From NCBI RefSeq assembly GCF_900142175.1, contig NZ_FQZX01000003.1, positions 62,001 through 126,000 of the forward strand: DNA of 64,000 bases. Reading direction: 5' to 3'. The notes under the pieces were generated by a model that saw nothing but the letters and a program-made list of their open reading frames with translations, had not been told where the DNA came from and ran no database searches. Origin of the DNA: Maribacter aquivivus. Lineage in GTDB: Bacteria; Bacteroidota; Bacteroidia; Flavobacteriales; Flavobacteriaceae. A program made the translations under genes and the position numbers. Positions 8,844 to 18,304 of this stretch are shown here, piece after piece (the stretch's first letter is position 1; the number at the start of each line of letters is the position of its first letter).

Positions 8844-9744
8844 CTGTTATCAATTTTTTGATACGGTCAAATTCCTCTTGAGACTTAAATGGTATGGTTA
8901 TTTTTCCTCTTGCATTATCAGCAGATTTGATATCTACCTTTACTGATAAGGCGTCGGTAAGTTCTTTTATACCCTTACGAACAAAAACAGAAGCTTCTTT
9001 GTTTACTTTTTTGACTACTTCATCAGTAGGTACATCATCAGCATGGTATGCTTTTACTGCACTTTCGGTATCTCTAACAGAAAGATTGTCAAAGATGATT
9101 TTTTCGTAAAGCGATATTTGATCCTGCTTTTTGTCAATATTAACCAAAGCTCTACCATGCCCCATAGTTAAAAAACCATCGCGCATACCGGTTTGTATGA
9201 TCGGGTCTAATTTTAACAATCGTAAATAATTGGCAATTGTAGAACGTTTTTTTCCAACACGTTCACTCAATCTCTCTTGAGTAAGATTAATTTCGTCTAT
9301 AAGTCGTTGGTAAGAAAGTGCAATTTCTATAGGGTCTAAATCTTGACGTTGTATATTTTCAACCAATGCCATCTCTAAAGACTCTTGGTCGTTAGCGATA
9401 CGTATATATGCCGGTATTGTGTCTAAACCTAAAAGTTTAGAAGCACGATATCTTCGTTCTCCAGATACTAATTGATATTCGTTGAAGCCTAATTTTCTTA
9501 CGGTAATTGGTTGAATTACACCAAGTTCTCTAATTGAGGTGGCTAATTCTTTTATTGACTCATCATTAAAATTAGAACGAGGTTGAAACGGGTTTACTTC
9601 AATGTGTTCTAAATCGAGCTCGATAATATTACCTACAACTTTATCTGCATTCTTATCTGATGCTGTATTAATATCATTCTCCGGATCTTTTAAAAGAGCC
9701 GAAAGTCCTCTACCTAAAGCTTGTTTCTTTGTCGCTTTTGCCAT
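8836..9744 (-). CDS. parB: chromosome partitioning protein ParB
   Basis: DNA-binding CTP-dependent clamp of the ParABS segregation system. The 302-residue sequence shows the ParB/Srx N-domain with NPFQPR, the CTP-binding GERRYRAS and the ENIQRQDLDPIE arginine patch. A helix-turn-helix region follows (LSERVGKKRSTIANYLRLLKL), then the C-terminal dimer domain (about 245-302). The N-terminus contains ALGRGLSALL, the usual ParA-stimulating segment. It lies two bases downstream of parA. I found no 16-bp parS consensus in the window. Confidence 0.97.
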   Translation of the reverse strand: MAKATKKQALGRGLSALLKDPENDINTASDKNADKVVGNIIELDLEHIEVNPFQPRSNFNDESIKELATSIRELGVIQPITVRKLGFNEYQLVSGERRYRASKLLGLDTIPAYIRIANDQESLEMALVENIQRQDLDPIEIALSYQRLIDEINLTQERLSERVGKKRSTIANYLRLLKLDPIIQTGMRDGFLTMGHGRALVNIDKKQDQISLYEKIIFDNLSVRDTESAVKAYHADDVPTDEVVKKVNKEASVFVRKGIKELTDALSVKVDIKSADNARGKITIPFKSQEEFDRIKKLITGA

Positions 9745-9746
9745 AC

Positions 9747-10520
9747 TTAAACCGTCTGCTTATTTTTTTTGACTATCTCGTTAGCCATGTTCAAATAGTT
9801 TGTTGCTCCTTTACTGGCAGCATCATATTTGATTATACTTTCCCCATAACTAGGAGCTTCACTTAATCTAACATTACGTTGAATTACAGTTTCAAAAACC
9901 ATATCGCCGAAATGCTTTCTTACTTCATCAACTACTTGGTTAGATAATCGTAATCTAGAATCGTACATGGTTAACAACATGCCTTCGATATCTAAATCTG
10001 CATTATGTAATTTTTGAACACTTTTTATGGTATTCAATAATTTACCTAGTCCTTCTAAAGCAAAATATTCGCATTGAATTGGTATAATTACCGAATCTGC
10101 AGCGGTGAGTGCATTCAAGGTTAGTAAACCTAATGATGGCGCACAATCAATTAAGATATAATCGTAATCGTTCTTAAGGTCTGTAATAGCCTTTTTCATC
10201 ATGTACTCACGCTCTTCTTTGTCAACCAATTCTATTTCAATGGCGACTAAGTCAATGTGTGCAGGAATAAGGTCTACATTAGGAGAGGTTGTAGGTATAA
10301 TAGTTTCCCTAGCAGTTTTGGTATGTTCCATTAGCTGGTATGAGCCTAGTTCAACACCATCAACATCAATACCTAACCCAGAAGTTGCATTTGCTTGGGG
10401 GTCAGCATCGATTAATAAAACCTTTTTTTCCAATACACCTAGAGAGGCAGCTAAGTTAACTGTGGTGGTAGTTTTACCTACGCCTCCTTTTTGATTGGCT
10501 ATAGCAATAATCTTGCCCAT
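9747..10520 (-). CDS. parA: chromosome partitioning ATPase ParA/Soj
   Basis: Walker-type ATPase that moves ParB-parS complexes and drives origin segregation. The deviant Walker A box KGGVGKTTTT lies near residue 12, Walker A' DADPQANAT near 40 and Walker B LIDCAPSLG near 123. I chose ATG at 10520 (MGKIIAIANQKGG), because the longer frame opens with TTG at 10526 and adds only two residues. parA heads an operon running through parB, DUF5683, dapB, lepB, wbqC and DUF6122. The 189 bp upstream, up to the DivIC-like gene, contain no clear -7 box. Confidence 0.97.
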   Translation of the reverse strand: MGKIIAIANQKGGVGKTTTTVNLAASLGVLEKKVLLIDADPQANATSGLGIDVDGVELGSYQLMEHTKTARETIIPTTSPNVDLIPAHIDLVAIEIELVDKEEREYMMKKAITDLKNDYDYILIDCAPSLGLLTLNALTAADSVIIPIQCEYFALEGLGKLLNTIKSVQKLHNADLDIEGMLLTMYDSRLRLSNQVVDEVRKHFGDMVFETVIQRNVRLSEAPSYGESIIKYDAASKGATNYLNMANEIVKKNKQTV

Positions 10521-10709
10521 GTTCAAAGTAAGTTAGGTGGTAAAAATACAATTATTTATGGGGCTAATGAAAGCTTTTTGTTAACACTAAGTGAATAAGC
10601 ACTTACTTTTCTTTAATAAAGCGTTAAACTTTTAATTATGAAACGGTTAAGCTACTGTTTATTGTGTAGTATGTAGAAAGACTAAAACTTATTAAAATGA
10701 TATGAAAAA

Positions 10710-11042
10710 CTATTCTTTATCCTTAAGTTTTAAACTATCCTCGTATTCAATAAGATAGATTTCTTCATTTTTTTTCTTTAAATAGTACTCTTCTCGAGCA
10801 AAACGCTCAAGCTCATCTTCGTCAGATAATTTTTCGATAATTTTTTTATCTCTAGCAATTTCATCTTTCAAAAAATCTTGAGTTTTTTCTAGTTTTTTTA
10901 TTTCTTTTCTCAATTCCAAATGAATTAGAAGTGAATTGGTGTCAAAAAAAAGCATCCAAACAAGAAAAACGGACAGTACTAATACATACATATTAGTCAT
11001 GACTTTAAACCATTTTTTTTGTTTTAAATCTTTGAATGCCAT
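10710..11042 (-). CDS. septum formation initiator family protein (DivIC/FtsB-like)
   Basis: A 110-residue bitopic protein with a short cytosolic N-terminus, one transmembrane helix (about 15-33, YVLVLSVFLVWMLFF) and an external coiled coil (about 40-80, heptads around LRKEIKKLEKTQDFLKDEI). This is the architecture of DivIC/FtsB, which links FtsL and FtsQ in the divisome. The C-terminal part ARREEYYLKK-like (FAREEYYLKKKNEEIY) is the conserved family box. The start overlaps the udk stop by one base, so the pair is coupled. Confidence 0.88.
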   Translation of the reverse strand: MAFKDLKQKKWFKVMTNMYVLVLSVFLVWMLFFDTNSLLIHLELRKEIKKLEKTQDFLKDEIARDKKIIEKLSDEDELERFAREEYYLKKKNEEIYLIEYEDSLKLKDKE

Positions 11043-11656
11043 TACTCTTGCATTATTTTTTCATTAATAATACTCTTAACTATTTCAACGGCAACTGTAT
11101 TATATTTATTATTCGGAATAATAATATCTGCATATTCTTTTGTTGGCTCAATAAACTGTTCGTGCATTGGCTTAATTACAGCTTGGTATTTTTCTATAGT
11201 TTCATCTAAATCCCAACCTCTTTCGTTGACATCTCGTTTTAATCTTCTGATCAACCTTTCATCTGTGTCAGCATGCACGAATATTTTAATATCGAACATT
11301 TTGCGAATAGCAGAATTGGTCATAATTAAAATGCCTTCTACAATGATAACTTTTGTAGGGTGTGTAAGTATAGTCTTTGCCGTTCTGTTACATTCTAAAA
11401 ATGAATATACAGGTTGTTCTATAGATTCTCCATTTTTTAAAGCAATTAAATGCTGCTCAAGTAGCGCGAAATCGATAGAACTTGGATGGTCAAAGTTAGT
11501 TTTGCGTCTCTCTTCTAAAGATAAATGAGATAGGTCGTTATAGTATGAATCTTGTGAAATTACCCCAACTTCTTCATTTGGTAACTCATTTATAATTTGA
11601 TTTACTACTGTGGTTTTTCCACAACCTGTTCCACCGGCAATACCTATAATCAGCAT
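11042..11656 (-). CDS. udk: uridine kinase
   Basis: Phosphorylates uridine and cytidine to UMP/CMP in pyrimidine salvage. The P-loop GIAGGTGCGKTT begins at residue 4 if ATG 11656 is the start (MLIIGIAGG). The longer frame to 11683 adds nine residues that would precede the usual family N-terminus, so I used the shorter form of 204 residues. Other family features are SQDSYYNDL, the NFDHPSSIDF substrate segment and RLIRRLKRDVNERG. A TAnnTTTG-type box lies 17 bp upstream on the minus strand. Divergent from the MFS gene at 11764. Confidence 0.95.
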   Translation of the reverse strand: MLIIGIAGGTGCGKTTVVNQIINELPNEEVGVISQDSYYNDLSHLSLEERRKTNFDHPSSIDFALLEQHLIALKNGESIEQPVYSFLECNRTAKTILTHPTKVIIVEGILIMTNSAIRKMFDIKIFVHADTDERLIRRLKRDVNERGWDLDETIEKYQAVIKPMHEQFIEPTKEYADIIIPNNKYNTVAVEIVKSIINEKIMQE

Positions 11657-11672
11657 ACATTCTAATTTAATG

Positions 11673-11680
11673 CAAAAGTA
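11673..11680 (-). promoter_or_regulatory. candidate -7 box for udk
   Basis: Read on the minus strand this is TACTTTTG, an exact fit to the Bacteroidetes -7 consensus TAnnTTTG. It would start transcription about 12 nt before the udk ATG. The nearest TTTG on the upstream side (11694-11697) leaves a 13-nt spacer, shorter than usual, so the -33 element is doubtful. Confidence 0.4.
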
Positions 11681-11731
11681 CATATTTGAATTTCAAAAAT
11701 GCATAAACTCAAAAATCAACTTTTAATAACA

Positions 11732-11759
11732 TTGCATGAATTGTTAAGCCTTATTTTTG
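11732..11759 (+). promoter_or_regulatory. candidate promoter of the MFS gene, near-leaderless
   Basis: TTG at 11732-11734 and TATTTTTG at 11752-11759 fit the Bacteroidetes -33/-7 promoter with a 17-nt spacer. The -7 box ends one base before the GTG at 11761 and four before the ATG at 11764. Transcription should therefore begin at or next to the start codon. Confidence 0.5.
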
Positions 11760-11763
11760 CGTG

Positions 11764-12987
11764 ATGCAGAATGAACAGGTAAAACCGAATTTTGAGTTTG
11801 TCGCCTTAATGGCTTCTTTGATGTCAATTGTAGCGTTAACTATTGACGCAATTTTACCGGCAATGGCAGATATTGGTGTATCGATCAACAGTCTTGATCC
11901 TACGCAGAATCAATTGCTGGTAACAATGATTTTTTTAGGTTTGGGAGTAGGGCAGTTGTTTTTTGGTCCGCTTTCAGATAGTCTTGGTAGAAAACCAATT
12001 GTTTACATAGGTTTTACTGTTTTTTTGATAGCTAGTATCATTTGCCTATTAGCTCCAAATCTTGAAATAATGCTTGTAGGGCGTGTGTTACAAGGTATTG
12101 GTTTGTCAGCACCTAGAACTATAAGTATCTCTATTATTCGCGATACGTATCGTGGTGATTATATGGCCAAAATCATGTCGTTTGTAACTGCCTTTTTTAT
12201 TTTAGTTCCTGTTGTGGCGCCTGCGATCGGTAAAGCGGTTATGGGTATAACAGGTTGGCAGGGTATCTTTTATTTGCAGTTGTTTTTTGCTTTGTTAGTG
12301 GGGATTTGGTTTTATAAAAGACAAGAAGAAACATTAAAACTAGAGTACAAAGTACCTTTCTCTTTTCATGTTTTTGTTAGAGGAACTAAAGAAATTATCA
12401 GACATAAAGAAACGGTTTCATGTACCATGATATCAGGATTTATCACTGGCTCTTTTTTGGTATATTTAAGTTCTGCTCAACATGTTTTTGAGGAACTATA
12501 CGGACTCACAGAAACATTCCCTTATGTATTTGCTGGGTTGGCACTTTCTGTCGGATTTTCAACCTTAATGAACGGTACCTTGGTGTTGCGTTTTGGTATG
12601 CGAAATTTATCGTTCACGGCTTTAGTTGCTTTTACATTTATAGCCTTATTATATAGTTTGCTATTTTATGGTTCTAAAGACCCTAGCATAACTATTTTAC
12701 TGATATTTCTTTCGCTTCAGTTTTTGTGCTTAGGATTTATTTGGGGTAATATGAGATCCATTGCAATGGAACCTATTGGACATATTGCGGGAATAGGTGC
12801 AGCGATTACCGGATTCATTTCTACAATTCTTTCTATACCTATATCTATATTCGTGGGTAGCTTTATTGAAGATTCGGTTTGGGCATTGTTTGCAGGCTTA
12901 GGTGTATGCGGACTCATATCTGTAGTGCTGTTCATGACCTTTAAGACTCGTCCTCTTTTTGCTAGTAATCGTGCATTTTCAAGTTAA
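11764..12987 (+). CDS. MFS multidrug exporter, Bcr/CflA type
   Basis: A 407-residue major facilitator with 12 predicted helices. The Bcr/CflA-type signature includes PAMADIGVSIN after the first helix, the cytosolic loop motif GPLSDSLGRKP between helices 2 and 3 and RVLQGIGLSAPRTISISIIRD (helix 4-5; the drug-antiporter motif C region). Close relatives export drugs or small metabolites by proton antiport; the substrate here is unknown. I prefer ATG 11764 over GTG 11761 because the promoter leaves almost no leader. A bidirectional terminator separates it from the convergent acs. Confidence 0.9.
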   Translation: MQNEQVKPNFEFVALMASLMSIVALTIDAILPAMADIGVSINSLDPTQNQLLVTMIFLGLGVGQLFFGPLSDSLGRKPIVYIGFTVFLIASIICLLAPNLEIMLVGRVLQGIGLSAPRTISISIIRDTYRGDYMAKIMSFVTAFFILVPVVAPAIGKAVMGITGWQGIFYLQLFFALLVGIWFYKRQEETLKLEYKVPFSFHVFVRGTKEIIRHKETVSCTMISGFITGSFLVYLSSAQHVFEELYGLTETFPYVFAGLALSVGFSTLMNGTLVLRFGMRNLSFTALVAFTFIALLYSLLFYGSKDPSITILLIFLSLQFLCLGFIWGNMRSIAMEPIGHIAGIGAAITGFISTILSIPISIFVGSFIEDSVWALFAGLGVCGLISVVLFMTFKTRPLFASNRAFSS

Positions 12988-13055
12988 TCAAAGAATATTT
13001 TTTAAATCTCAGAGCATAGGCTCATTTATAAGTGAAGTTTTTTGTACAAAATAAA

Positions 13056-13093
13056 AATCCATCAGACTCATGGTTAAATGATTCTGATGGATT
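13056..13093. terminator. bidirectional terminator between MFS gene and acs
   Basis: Arms AATCCATCAGA (13056-13066) and TCTGATGGATT (13083-13093) are exact inverted repeats; the inner bases can pair further through CAT/ATG. It sits between two convergent stop codons and has A/T runs on both sides. Confidence 0.65.
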
Positions 13094-13127
13094 ATATGAT
13101 TTTTCTTCCTAAGAATTATATACGCTG

Positions 13128-15035
13128 TTATAAAGAACTATCCATAATTTCTTGAACAATTTCAGGATTAAGTAAAGTACTTGTATCCCCTAAATTACTA
13201 GTATCATTACTGGCTATTTTACGAAGAATTCTTCGCATAATTTTACCGCTACGTGTTTTAGGAAGTCCGTTTACAAACTGTATTTTATCTAGTTTGGCAA
13301 TAGGACCAACATGTTCTGTAATCTGCTGATTAATTTCTTTTCTTAGGTTATCGCGATCTCTACTTTCTCCTGTTTCCTTTAAAATAACATATCCGTAGAG
13401 TGCATTTCCTTTTACATCATGTGGGAAACCTACAATAGCAGATTCAGCTACTGCTGGGTGTTCATTGATGGCATCTTCAATTGGTGCAGTTCCTAAATTA
13501 TGACCAGATACAATGATGACATCATCAACGCGACCTGTAATTCTATAATATCCTACGGCATCTCTCAAAGCGCCATCACCTGTAAAATACATGTTCTCAT
13601 ATGCAGAGAAATAAGTATCTCTAAAGCGATCATGATTCCCCCAGATAGTTCTTGCAATTGCTGGCCACGGGAATTTAATACATAAACGACCTTCAACTTG
13701 GTTTCCTTTTATCTCTTTGGCGTTCTCATCCATCAAAGCTGGCTGTATACCAATAAAAGGTAGGGTTGCGTAAGTAGGGGTTGTAGGGGTTACGTACGGA
13801 ATTGGGGTAATCATTATACCACCAGTTTCAGTTTGCCACCACGTATCTACAATAGGGCTATTCTTTTTGCCTACATTGTTATTGTACCAATGCCATGCTT
13901 CTTCATTTATAGGTTCACCTACAGACCCTAATACTTTAAGACTTGATAGATCATGTTTTTCAACAAACTCTAGGTTTTCTTTTGCGAGCGCTCTAATAGC
14001 AGTTGGTGCCGTATAAAACTGATTCACTTTGTGTTTTTCAACAACTTCCCAAAAACGACCAAAATCTGGGTAGGAGGGAACGCCTTCAAACATCAATGTT
14101 GTTGCTCCGTTGGCTAACGGACCGTAAACAATATAGGAGTGTCCTGTAATCCAACCAATATCTGCAGTACACCAATACACATCATTTTCTCTATATTGAA
14201 ATACATTCTTAAAAGTGTATGCCGTGTATACCATATATCCAGCTGTAGTGTGCACCATTCCCTTTGGTGTACCTGTGGATCCTGAAGTATATAGAATAAA
14301 TAACGGGTCTTCGGCATCCATAATTTCAGCAACGCAATCTGCATATGCTTCATCAAGCAATGGTTGTAACCATTTATCTCTTGCTGGCTCCATATGAATA
14401 TCAGAACCTGTACGATTTACAACCAAAACATTCGCTACGCCAGGGCAAGCCTCTAGAGCTTTGTCTACAATACCTTTTAAATCGATTGATTTGTTACCGC
14501 GAAAAGAACCGTCTGATGTAAGTACAATTTTACAGTCAGAATCATTAATACGTGTTGATAATGCATGTGATGAAAACCCTGCGAATACTACAGAATGTAT
14601 AGCTCCAATACGTGCACATGCTAAAAGTGCTACTGATAATTCAGGAATCATCGGTAAATAGATACATACTCGATCACCTTTTTTAACGCCATGATCCAAT
14701 AAAACATTTGCCATACGACATACACGTTCGTGTAATTGCCTATAGGTAATATGAAGTGCTTCCTCATCTGGATTGTTAGGTTCGAATATGATTGCCGTTT
14801 TTTCACCTCTTGTTGGTAAATGACGATCTAAACAGTTTTCGGTTATGTTCAATTTAGCACCTTCGAACCATTTTATTTCCGGCTTCTTAAAATCCCAACT
14901 AAGCACATTGTCCCAGCGCTTACGCCAAACAAAATGTTCTTCGGCAATTTCTTCCCAAAACGCTTCAGGATTACGGACAGATTTTCGATAAACTTGATAA
15001 TATTCCTCCAGATGTTTAATGTGGTAATTACTCAT
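13128..15035 (-). CDS. acs: acetyl-CoA synthetase (AMP-forming)
   Basis: Activates acetate to acetyl-CoA through acetyl-AMP. The 635-residue form from ATG 15035 (MSNYHIKHLEEYYQ) has the AMP-binding loop YTSGSTGTPKGMVH, the WQTETGG motif near residue 405, the hinge TGDGALRD and the C-terminal PKTRSGKIMRR, whose Lys is the acetylation-controlled catalytic residue. The longer frame starts with TTG at 15059 and is less likely. It follows the symporter gene by 71 bp in an acetate uptake-and-activation set with a DUF4212 subunit. A terminator follows the stop codon. Confidence 0.97.
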   Translation of the reverse strand: MSNYHIKHLEEYYQVYRKSVRNPEAFWEEIAEEHFVWRKRWDNVLSWDFKKPEIKWFEGAKLNITENCLDRHLPTRGEKTAIIFEPNNPDEEALHITYRQLHERVCRMANVLLDHGVKKGDRVCIYLPMIPELSVALLACARIGAIHSVVFAGFSSHALSTRINDSDCKIVLTSDGSFRGNKSIDLKGIVDKALEACPGVANVLVVNRTGSDIHMEPARDKWLQPLLDEAYADCVAEIMDAEDPLFILYTSGSTGTPKGMVHTTAGYMVYTAYTFKNVFQYRENDVYWCTADIGWITGHSYIVYGPLANGATTLMFEGVPSYPDFGRFWEVVEKHKVNQFYTAPTAIRALAKENLEFVEKHDLSSLKVLGSVGEPINEEAWHWYNNNVGKKNSPIVDTWWQTETGGIMITPIPYVTPTTPTYATLPFIGIQPALMDENAKEIKGNQVEGRLCIKFPWPAIARTIWGNHDRFRDTYFSAYENMYFTGDGALRDAVGYYRITGRVDDVIIVSGHNLGTAPIEDAINEHPAVAESAIVGFPHDVKGNALYGYVILKETGESRDRDNLRKEINQQITEHVGPIAKLDKIQFVNGLPKTRSGKIMRRILRKIASNDTSNLGDTSTLLNPEIVQEIMDSSL

Positions 15036-15106
15036 GGTATGCGTTAATTTAGTATGCAAAGGGTGTTGAAACCCTTTGGTTGTTGTTGAATGTTGATTTG
15101 TTTCAT

Positions 15107-16801
15107 TTAATGTCCTGTGGCTTCACCTGCACCACTGGGTATTCTTATGTTTTCTACAATTTCTTGAACATCTTCAGGTGGCTCTGGTGTAAATTGTAAA
15201 ACAATAATTGCTACAATAAAGTTAGCAATCATAGCGATACTACCAAACCCTTCTGGTGAAATACCGAACCACCAATCTTCAGGAGTTCCACCACCAAACC
15301 AGCCGAATTTGAACTTGGTCATATAGAACAACATAAGAACGATGCCGACAACCATTCCGCTGATGGCTCCTTCTTTATTCATTTTTTTATAAAAGATACC
15401 AAGAACAATTGCCGGGAAGAATGAGGCTGCTGCCAAACCGAATGCAAGAGCTACTACTGCGGCTACAAAGCCTGGCGGATTTATACCAAAATAACCTGCG
15501 ATAACTACAGCAACTGTTGCTGCGCCCCTAGCGACCCATAATTCTGCTTTGTCAGAAATATTTGGTTTAAATACTTTCTTCACCAAATCATGAGAAACCG
15601 ATGCCGAAATAACTAATAATAGACCTGCCGCTGTTGAAAGGGCCGCTGCCAATCCGCCAGCTGCTACTAAGGCAATTACCCAAGCAGGTAAATCTGCAAT
15701 TTCAGGATTCGCCAGTACCATAATGTCATTATCTATGGTTAACTCGTTTTTAGCTTTGTCGGCTACATATTGAATTTTGCCATCTTTATTTTTATCGTCA
15801 AAAGATAATAGTCCGGTTTCTTCCCAATTTTTGAACCAAACTGGCATACTAGAGTATTCTTCGTTGCTAACGGTGTTAATAAGATTGGTTTTGGCAAATA
15901 CAGAAACGGCAGGTGCTGTAGTGTATAGAATAGCGATTAGTAACAATGCTAATCCGGCAGACTTACGTGCATCTTTTACTTTTTTAACGGTAAAGAATCT
16001 AACGATTACATGTGGTAATCCTGCTGTACCTACCATTAAGGCTAGGGTGATGGCAAAAATATCGGTTACAGATTTAGAGCCGTCGGTATATTCATTGAAT
16101 CCTAGTTCAGTTGATAATCCGTCTAGCTTATCTAATAAAAAAGTTCCCGAGCCGTCATTTAGAGTTGATCCCATGCCTAACTGCGGAATAGGATTTCCGG
16201 TCATTTGAATAGAAATAAAGATTGCGGGAACCATAAAGGCAAAAATTAAAACACAATACTGAGCTACTTGTGTATAGGTGATACCTTTCATTCCGCCTAA
16301 AACAGCATAAAAAAGAACGATAATCATACCAATTATAACACCTGTGTCAATATCTACTTGTAGAAATCTTGAAAATACTACGCCAACACCACGCATTTGC
16401 CCTGCTACATAAGTAAATGATACAATCAAAGCGCAAATTACAGCTACAATACGTGCTGTTTTTGAATAGTATCTATCACCAATAAAATCAGGGACTGTGA
16501 ACTTCCCGAATTTACGTAAATAAGGAGCTAATAGTAATGCTAATAATACATAACCACCCGTCCAACCCATTAGGTATACTGAGCCGTCATAGCCAGCAAA
16601 AGATATAATTCCTGCCATGGAAATAAATGATGCTGCCGACATCCAATCGGCTGCAGTTGCCATTCCATTTGCAAGTGGCGAAACTCCACCACCAGCAACA
16701 TAAAAATCTTTTGTGGATCCTGCTCTTGAATAAATCGCGATTCCTATGTAAAGGGCGAAGGTGAGTCCTACTAAAATATACGTCCAGGTTTGAACACTCA
16801 T
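15107..16801 (-). CDS. sodium/solute symporter, acetate permease (ActP) type
   Basis: A 564-residue SSS-family carrier with about 13 helices. Recognisable parts are YVAGGGVSPLANGMATAADWMSAASFIS near residues 35-62 (the cation/substrate region) and the conserved stretch GTAGLPHVIVRFFTVKKVKDAR near 260. DUF4212 lies 33 bp upstream and acs 71 bp downstream. Together they predict uptake of acetate or another short monocarboxylate for activation to acyl-CoA. A loop near 325-355 carries acidic residues (DDKNKDGKI) that could bind calcium. Substrate is inferred from context. Confidence 0.9.
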   Translation of the reverse strand: MSVQTWTYILVGLTFALYIGIAIYSRAGSTKDFYVAGGGVSPLANGMATAADWMSAASFISMAGIISFAGYDGSVYLMGWTGGYVLLALLLAPYLRKFGKFTVPDFIGDRYYSKTARIVAVICALIVSFTYVAGQMRGVGVVFSRFLQVDIDTGVIIGMIIVLFYAVLGGMKGITYTQVAQYCVLIFAFMVPAIFISIQMTGNPIPQLGMGSTLNDGSGTFLLDKLDGLSTELGFNEYTDGSKSVTDIFAITLALMVGTAGLPHVIVRFFTVKKVKDARKSAGLALLLIAILYTTAPAVSVFAKTNLINTVSNEEYSSMPVWFKNWEETGLLSFDDKNKDGKIQYVADKAKNELTIDNDIMVLANPEIADLPAWVIALVAAGGLAAALSTAAGLLLVISASVSHDLVKKVFKPNISDKAELWVARGAATVAVVIAGYFGINPPGFVAAVVALAFGLAAASFFPAIVLGIFYKKMNKEGAISGMVVGIVLMLFYMTKFKFGWFGGGTPEDWWFGISPEGFGSIAMIANFIVAIIVLQFTPEPPEDVQEIVENIRIPSGAGEATGH

Positions 16802-16834
16802 AATGTGGTTTTTTGGTGGTTGATGGTTGTGCTG

Positions 16835-17095
16835 TTATTCGTTGTAACCGTATTTTTTATCCAACTTGTTCATGAGTCTTACATAAACAAAAATTAGAAT
16901 TACAAATACATAAATAGATCCCTGCTGCGCAAACCAAAAGCCTAATTTAAAACCGCCTATTTTAATGCTATCTAATACTTCTTTAAATAAAATGCCCGCC
17001 CCAAAGGAAACAACGAACCATATAGCCAATAAAATAAATAAGTACCTAACATTTTCTTTCCAGTAAGCGGTTGCTTTCTTTTGTTTTTCTGACAT
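16835..17095 (-). CDS. DUF4212 small subunit of SSS symporter
   Basis: An 86-residue protein with two transmembrane helices (YLFILLAIWFVVSFGAGILF and YVFVILIFVYVRL) separated by a GGFKLGFWFAQQGS loop, the DUF4212 pattern. The family pairs with SSS transporters as an accessory subunit. I took ATG 17095 (MSEKQKKATAYW) because a GGAAT motif lies 4-8 nt upstream and the preceding 12 codons are poorly conserved in character. It leads the three-gene acetate operon. Confidence 0.88.
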   Translation of the reverse strand: MSEKQKKATAYWKENVRYLFILLAIWFVVSFGAGILFKEVLDSIKIGGFKLGFWFAQQGSIYVFVILIFVYVRLMNKLDKKYGYNE

Positions 17096-17227
17096 GTCTA
17101 TTCCGGTTTTTATGAAGTGAATATCCTTCAATTCTTCAAAGGATCCTTCAAATAAAAATTAATATGTTTCAGCGATAGATTGCTGTGCATTAAATACTCG
17201 ATTATCGAGTAAATTAGGCAAAAAAGT

Positions 17228-18304
17228 TTAATTGGGTATGAACAATACTCCGCTTGAGGAATCTTTTTTTGCACCAGTGACAGATGAGAGTACATTTGTT
17301 AATTGCTCTACTCTTAATACGGACATTAAAGCAAATACCAATGCTTCTTTAAATTCTATGATTATTTTTTCTGGTACAACTACTTTTGTTGTGTCGCCCA
17401 ATTTTTGCTGCAAAGTTTCTATTAAAAATGAATTTAATGCGCCGCCACCTGTAATCAATAATTGCTGCTTATTGTGCTTGAAATTGAGATTTATTTGTTG
17501 CGCTACCTTATCGCAAATATGATGAATACTTGTATGTAATAAATTTTCAATGGTATCATCGTTATCTTCAACTATAGGAACCACTTCTTCTAAAAACCAT
17601 TCATAGCCAATCGATTTTGGATGCGGTAATAGGTAGTATTTTAGACTGTTTAATTGCTCTAACATTTTAGTGTTAATGTTACCCGAACGTGCTAGTTTAC
17701 CATCTTCGTCATATTCTAAATCAACTTTTCTAGTGATATAATTTAGAATCATATTTGCCAAACCAATATCATAAGCTATTCTTTTGTCCTTTACTTCAAA
17801 AGAAACATTACTGATACCGCCAAGATTTAAACAGTAATCATATTCATTAAAAAACATACGGTCACCTATAGGTACTAGCGGAGCTCCTTGTCCGCCAAGT
17901 GCCAAATCGTTTGTTCTGAAATCTGCAATTACTTTAATGCCTGTAGCGTTTGCTAAATGTTGCCCTGAACCTACTTGAAAAGTAAGAGCCATTTCTGGTC
18001 TGTGATGTGTGGTGTGACCGTGACTTGCTATGTAGTCTACATCTAATTTGTTCACGTTTATAAAAATCGAGGTTTGCTCACCTAGCCACGTACCGTATGT
18101 GTTATGTAGTTTTATAAGTTTTTCTGCGGATAAACTAATAGCATTTTTAAGGGTATTCAACATTTCTGATGAATACTTAACACTTTTTGTTTCTTTAATA
18201 TCAAACTCCCACACCCCATTTTTCTCCCAAATGTGGCAATAGGCTAGGTCAAGACCATCTAATGATGTACCTGACATTAGACCAATAATTTTATATATTT
18301 TCAT
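17228..18304 (-). CDS. anmK: anhydro-N-acetylmuramic acid kinase
   Basis: Cleaves the 1,6-anhydro ring of anhMurNAc while phosphorylating it to MurNAc-6-P, a central step of cell-wall recycling. The 358-residue protein opens with the ATP-binding GLMSGTSLDGLD and has GGQGAPLVPIGD near 210 of the family's second lobe and the phosphate loop LLITGGGALNSF. ATG 18304 is the start; the extended frame begins with TTG. The start lies inside the 3' end of the CPBP gene (14-bp overlap), so it is the last gene of the digH-ampG-nagZ-CPBP-anmK run. Its product feeds MurQ, encoded at 26438-27250. Confidence 0.95.
   Translation of the reverse strand: MKIYKIIGLMSGTSLDGLDLAYCHIWEKNGVWEFDIKETKSVKYSSEMLNTLKNAISLSAEKLIKLHNTYGTWLGEQTSIFINVNKLDVDYIASHGHTTHHRPEMALTFQVGSGQHLANATGIKVIADFRTNDLALGGQGAPLVPIGDRMFFNEYDYCLNLGGISNVSFEVKDKRIAYDIGLANMILNYITRKVDLEYDEDGKLARSGNINTKMLEQLNSLKYYLLPHPKSIGYEWFLEEVVPIVEDNDDTIENLLHTSIHHICDKVAQQINLNFKHNKQQLLITGGGALNSFLIETLQQKLGDTTKVVVPEKIIIEFKEALVFALMSVLRVEQLTNVLSSVTGAKKDSSSGVLFIPN

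Noticed and set aside
10588..10605. TAAGTG/CACTTA inverted repeat upstream of parA, considered as parS or operator
   Set aside because: Only 6-bp arms and no resemblance to the parS consensus with its CACGTG centre; expected by chance in AT-rich DNA.
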